A stretch of 64,000 bases of DNA, from positions 1 through 64,000 of the forward strand of contig NZ_AZRK01000013.1 of assembly GCF_002895485.1 (NCBI RefSeq), written 5' to 3'. The notes under the pieces were generated by a model. That model saw nothing but the letters and a program-made list of their open reading frames with translations, had not been told where the DNA came from and did no database searches. The position numbers were made by a program, and so were the translations under genes. Every line of letters begins with the position of its first letter. Positions within the stretch are counted from its first letter, which is position 1. Shown here piece by piece: positions 61,949 through 64,000 of the stretch. This DNA comes from Petrotoga sp. 9PWA.NaAc.5.4 (GTDB taxonomy: Bacteria > Thermotogota > Thermotogae > Petrotogales > Petrotogaceae).

Positions 61949-61960
61949 GGGATGATAAAA

Positions 61961-62941
61961 ATGGGAAAGAATATTTACTTACGCAATTTAGTTATTTCTT
62001 TGATTTTTGCGGTATTAGCTTTTTTAATTCCGCTATTTTTTGTAAAGGTTATTTTTACTATTCTTGGGATTATTTTCTTAGCGGCAAATATGAAAAGCCA
62101 TAGAATTGCGTTTATAATTTTGGCACTAATTTTTTTCATAATTCCTCTAAGTGCAGGTTTTGTGGTTACAAGTTCAGGTTTCTCTTGGAACGACTATGTT
62201 AGATCTAACCTAAACAATACTATGGTTATTGAGCCAGATACGTATATCGATAGTGCAGAAAATATAAACATTCAAGGAGCTGGTGTCGAATTAATTTTTG
62301 ATGAAACGTCAGAAAAAATATATATTCCACATCAAGTTCGTCAAAGCAGACGAGAAAATACTTTATTTTTAACTTCGAATTTAAATAAAAAAATACGTAT
62401 TGTTGTCGGTACAAAGAACCCATATAAAAATGTAAGGATAAACTCTACTTCTTTGTCTACAAGTGGAACTTTAAAAACAGAACATTTTTATGCTGATACA
62501 ACAAGCTTAAAATTTAATGCTGATATTGAAGCAGCAAGTTTCTTTATCGATTCAACTTCCTTTTCTCTAAATACAGATTTAAAAGCTCATGAAGTTGACA
62601 TAGATGGGACTTCTATACATCTACTAGCCGACATCTATGCAAACGATTTAAATATAGATGGTACCACTATCAAATGGCATGGTTTTACTAACGCTACAAA
62701 TATTGATATAGACGGTACTACATTAGACATAGACCTAAATATTAACGGAAGTAAAAATATAGCTGTTGATGGGACTAACATAAATATCAAAATAAAATAT
62801 CAAGATACTTGGCAAGAGAAGAGGTATTTAAGAGTTGAGGGTACAATTGGAGATTTAGAGATTATAGAACCTTTATCAAATCAAGGGTATTTAGAAACTG
62901 TAACTGAGGGAAAAATAAGAGTAAAAAGAAACACTTATTAG
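61961..62941 (+). CDS. Membrane protein with toast-rack/DUF4097-like beta repeats (paralog B)
   Basis: About 326 residues, a diverged copy of the first gene of the operon. It shares the helical N-terminus (FAVLAFLIPLFFVKVIFTILG), the TMVIEPDTYIDSAENI block, and a ladder of units of the type INSTSLSTS, IDSTSFSLN, IDGTSIHLL, IDGTTIKWH and IDGTTLDID. The IDGT units are more regular than those of paralog A. The ATG at 61961 is 10 bases after GTGAGG; 61952 is possible. The role is not known. Confidence 0.75.
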   Translation: MGKNIYLRNLVISLIFAVLAFLIPLFFVKVIFTILGIIFLAANMKSHRIAFIILALIFFIIPLSAGFVVTSSGFSWNDYVRSNLNNTMVIEPDTYIDSAENINIQGAGVELIFDETSEKIYIPHQVRQSRRENTLFLTSNLNKKIRIVVGTKNPYKNVRINSTSLSTSGTLKTEHFYADTTSLKFNADIEAASFFIDSTSFSLNTDLKAHEVDIDGTSIHLLADIYANDLNIDGTTIKWHGFTNATNIDIDGTTLDIDLNINGSKNIAVDGTNINIKIKYQDTWQEKRYLRVEGTIGDLEIIEPLSNQGYLETVTEGKIRVKRNTY

Positions 62942-62979
62942 ATAATTTAGAAAAGAAGGTTTTTCAAAATTTATTTTGG

Positions 62980-63002
62980 GCAGGGCGTAAGCCTTGCTTT
63001 TT
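62980..63002 (+). terminator. Terminator after the GntR-ABC operon
   Basis: GCAGGGC (62980-62986) pairs with GCCTTGC (62991-62997), one G-U, around GTAA, then five T. The surrounding TTTTGGGCAGGGCG looks faintly like the core of the interspersed repeat. Confidence 0.75.
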
Positions 63003-63009
63003 CAAAGTA

Positions 63010-64000
63010 TTATATTTCTTCTAAAACATTTTTAAGCCATTTTTTACTTCTATACCTAAAAGAAAGAATCAACGCTTTTGTAACCTCTTCCATCATAGTT
63101 AAAAAATAAACAGTTGGAAAGTTTAAGTTTAAAATCAAACCTCCAATTGCTGCCAAAGGTACACCTATAAACCATAATGTTGATGCTTCAACTACAAATG
63201 AAAATCGTGTGTCTCCACCTGCCCTTAAAAATCCTACGACGTTCATTCCATTAAAGATCTTCACCGGTAAAAAACTCATAGAAATTATTATAGTAATTCT
63301 AACCATATCTTTAACTTCTTCTGAAACATCGAATAAATCAACAATAGAAAAAGTTATTAAAATACCTATTATTGCTGCTATTACGCTTACAAACTCTGCT
63401 AATTTCAATGCTTTTTTAGAAGTTTCATAGGCTTCTTCAAATTTTGATGTTCCTAAAATATTTCCAATAATTACAGATGCCGCATTTGCAATAGAGAAAG
63501 TGACCGAAGTAGCAAATCCCTCAATAGTAGACATAACCCTTTGTGCCGCTATAACACTCGTACTCATATGAGCATATATGACAGAATACATAGTAATACC
63601 TAAAGACCAAGCAAATTCATTAGCCATTGTAGGTAAAGCATAGTGAAAAAAGTTCTTTATAAATTTGGGTGTCAATTCTGAAACATGTCTAAAATAAGCC
63701 CTTCCAGGAAGTTTTCGCAAATAAACTATGAGAAGTGTTGCAACACAACCAATTGTTCTTGCTATTAAAGTACCTATAGCTGCACCCTTTATTCCCAAAC
63801 GAGGAAATCCAAAATTTCCAAATATAAGAGTATAATTAAGGAAAATATTTGTTGATAACTCTATAATAGTTATAATCAATGGTATATTAACTTTTCCTAT
63901 ACTTCTAAGTGAAAAAGAAAAAACCATACTTACTGCAAACAAAGGATAACTGAACGCAATTATTTTTAAATAAATTATTCCAGTAGAAACAACTTCCATG
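63010..64000 (-). CDS. MATE-family efflux transporter (N-terminus beyond the window)
   Basis: About 330 residues seen, lacking the first 110-130 of a typical 450-residue MATE protein because the window ends. The MATE fold is supported by FSFSLRSIGKVNIPLIITIIELSTNIFLNYTLIFG, GAAIGTLIAR and GMNVVGFLRAGGDTRFSF. It exports drugs or metabolites using an ion gradient. Convergent with the preceding operon. The methionine at 63999 is not necessarily the true start. Confidence 0.9.
   Translation of the reverse strand, partial: MEVVSTGIIYLKIIAFSYPLFAVSMVFSFSLRSIGKVNIPLIITIIELSTNIFLNYTLIFGNFGFPRLGIKGAAIGTLIARTIGCVATLLIVYLRKLPGRAYFRHVSELTPKFIKNFFHYALPTMANEFAWSLGITMYSVIYAHMSTSVIAAQRVMSTIEGFATSVTFSIANAASVIIGNILGTSKFEEAYETSKKALKLAEFVSVIAAIIGILITFSIVDLFDVSEEVKDMVRITIIISMSFLPVKIFNGMNVVGFLRAGGDTRFSFVVEASTLWFIGVPLAAIGGLILNLNFPTVYFLTMMEEVTKALILSFRYRSKKWLKNVLEEI

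Noticed and set aside
62941-63009. An eleventh copy of the interspersed repeat
   Set aside because: GGGCAGGGCG is only faintly similar and is better explained as the stem of a terminator; it also does not precede a gene in the same sense.
1-64000. CRISPR array, prophage or intact IS element
   Set aside because: No regularly spaced direct repeats with unique spacers, no phage structural genes and no transposase frame were found.

Overview
The window is a gene-dense, AT-rich (about one third G+C by eye) stretch of a bacterial chromosome. Its gene content and protein character point to the Thermotogota, most likely a Petrotoga-like member of the Petrotogaceae. The clues are tandem M42 peptidases, a 13-gene Mbx-type complex, a small single-cluster ferredoxin, an Nfn-like flavoprotein and many sugar and amino-acid ABC importers. 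The placement is inference; there is no rRNA gene to test it. I see no CRISPR array, prophage or intact insertion sequence.

Layout. 1-5.7 kb: a sugar operon (BtpA/SgcQ-family protein, two-domain ABC ATPase, permease, binding protein, FGGY kinase). 6.2-10.5 kb, minus strand: minC, three M42 aminopeptidases and methylglyoxal synthase. 10.6-13.6 kb: yajC-secD-secF behind a near-consensus promoter and a hairpin-rich leader. 13.7-16.2 kb: an AlaX-type editing protein, then a minus-strand ccdA-thioredoxin pair. 16.9-27.6 kb: a 13-gene operon for an Mrp/complex-I-like membrane complex, in the same order as archaeal mbx. Its large subunit lacks the NiFe ligands, and its last subunit is an MbxN-like ferredoxin fused to an NfnB/GltD-like FAD/NAD(P) module. 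27.9-36.7 kb: MFS transporter, BMP-family binding protein, two alpha/beta hydrolases (one apparently frameshifted), a tiny lysine-rich ORF with its own promoter and terminator, a TolB-like propeller, a GH13 glycosidase, a HAD phosphatase and AroH chorismate mutase. 36.8-43.7 kb: YlxQ-like protein and IF-2, a serine-pathway pair, ferredoxin, minD-minE-yjbQ. 44.0-55.1 kb: a complete branched-chain-type amino-acid ABC importer, a secreted Tyr-rich protein, and a multi-subunit dye-linked proline dehydrogenase followed by 1-pyrroline-5-carboxylate dehydrogenase. 55.2-55.5 kb: a three-tRNA operon (Lys, Leu, Gly) with a consensus promoter. 55.5-62.9 kb: two divergent ABC-2 type exporter systems, one under a YtrA-like GntR regulator with an 18-bp perfect palindrome over its -10 box. 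A MATE transporter runs off the end.

How the genes fit together. Sugar and amino-acid import feed fermentation. The Mbx-like complex, its fused flavoprotein and the ferredoxin would couple ferredoxin and NAD(P) redox chemistry to ion movement across the membrane. Proline oxidation would supply further electrons.

The most unusual feature is a family of interspersed repeats, about 130-230 bp each, with about ten copies in eight gaps. Every convincing copy lies in the 5' leader of a gene, in the same orientation as that gene, and the complete ones end at its Shine-Dalgarno sequence. I do not recognise this family. Other items worth a second look are the Mbx-Nfn fusion, the apparently leaderless small ORF, the T7-tract frameshift in a membrane-anchored hydrolase, the paired toast-rack-like proteins around a GntR-ABC module, and a hairpin that could hide a ribosome binding site on read-through transcripts.
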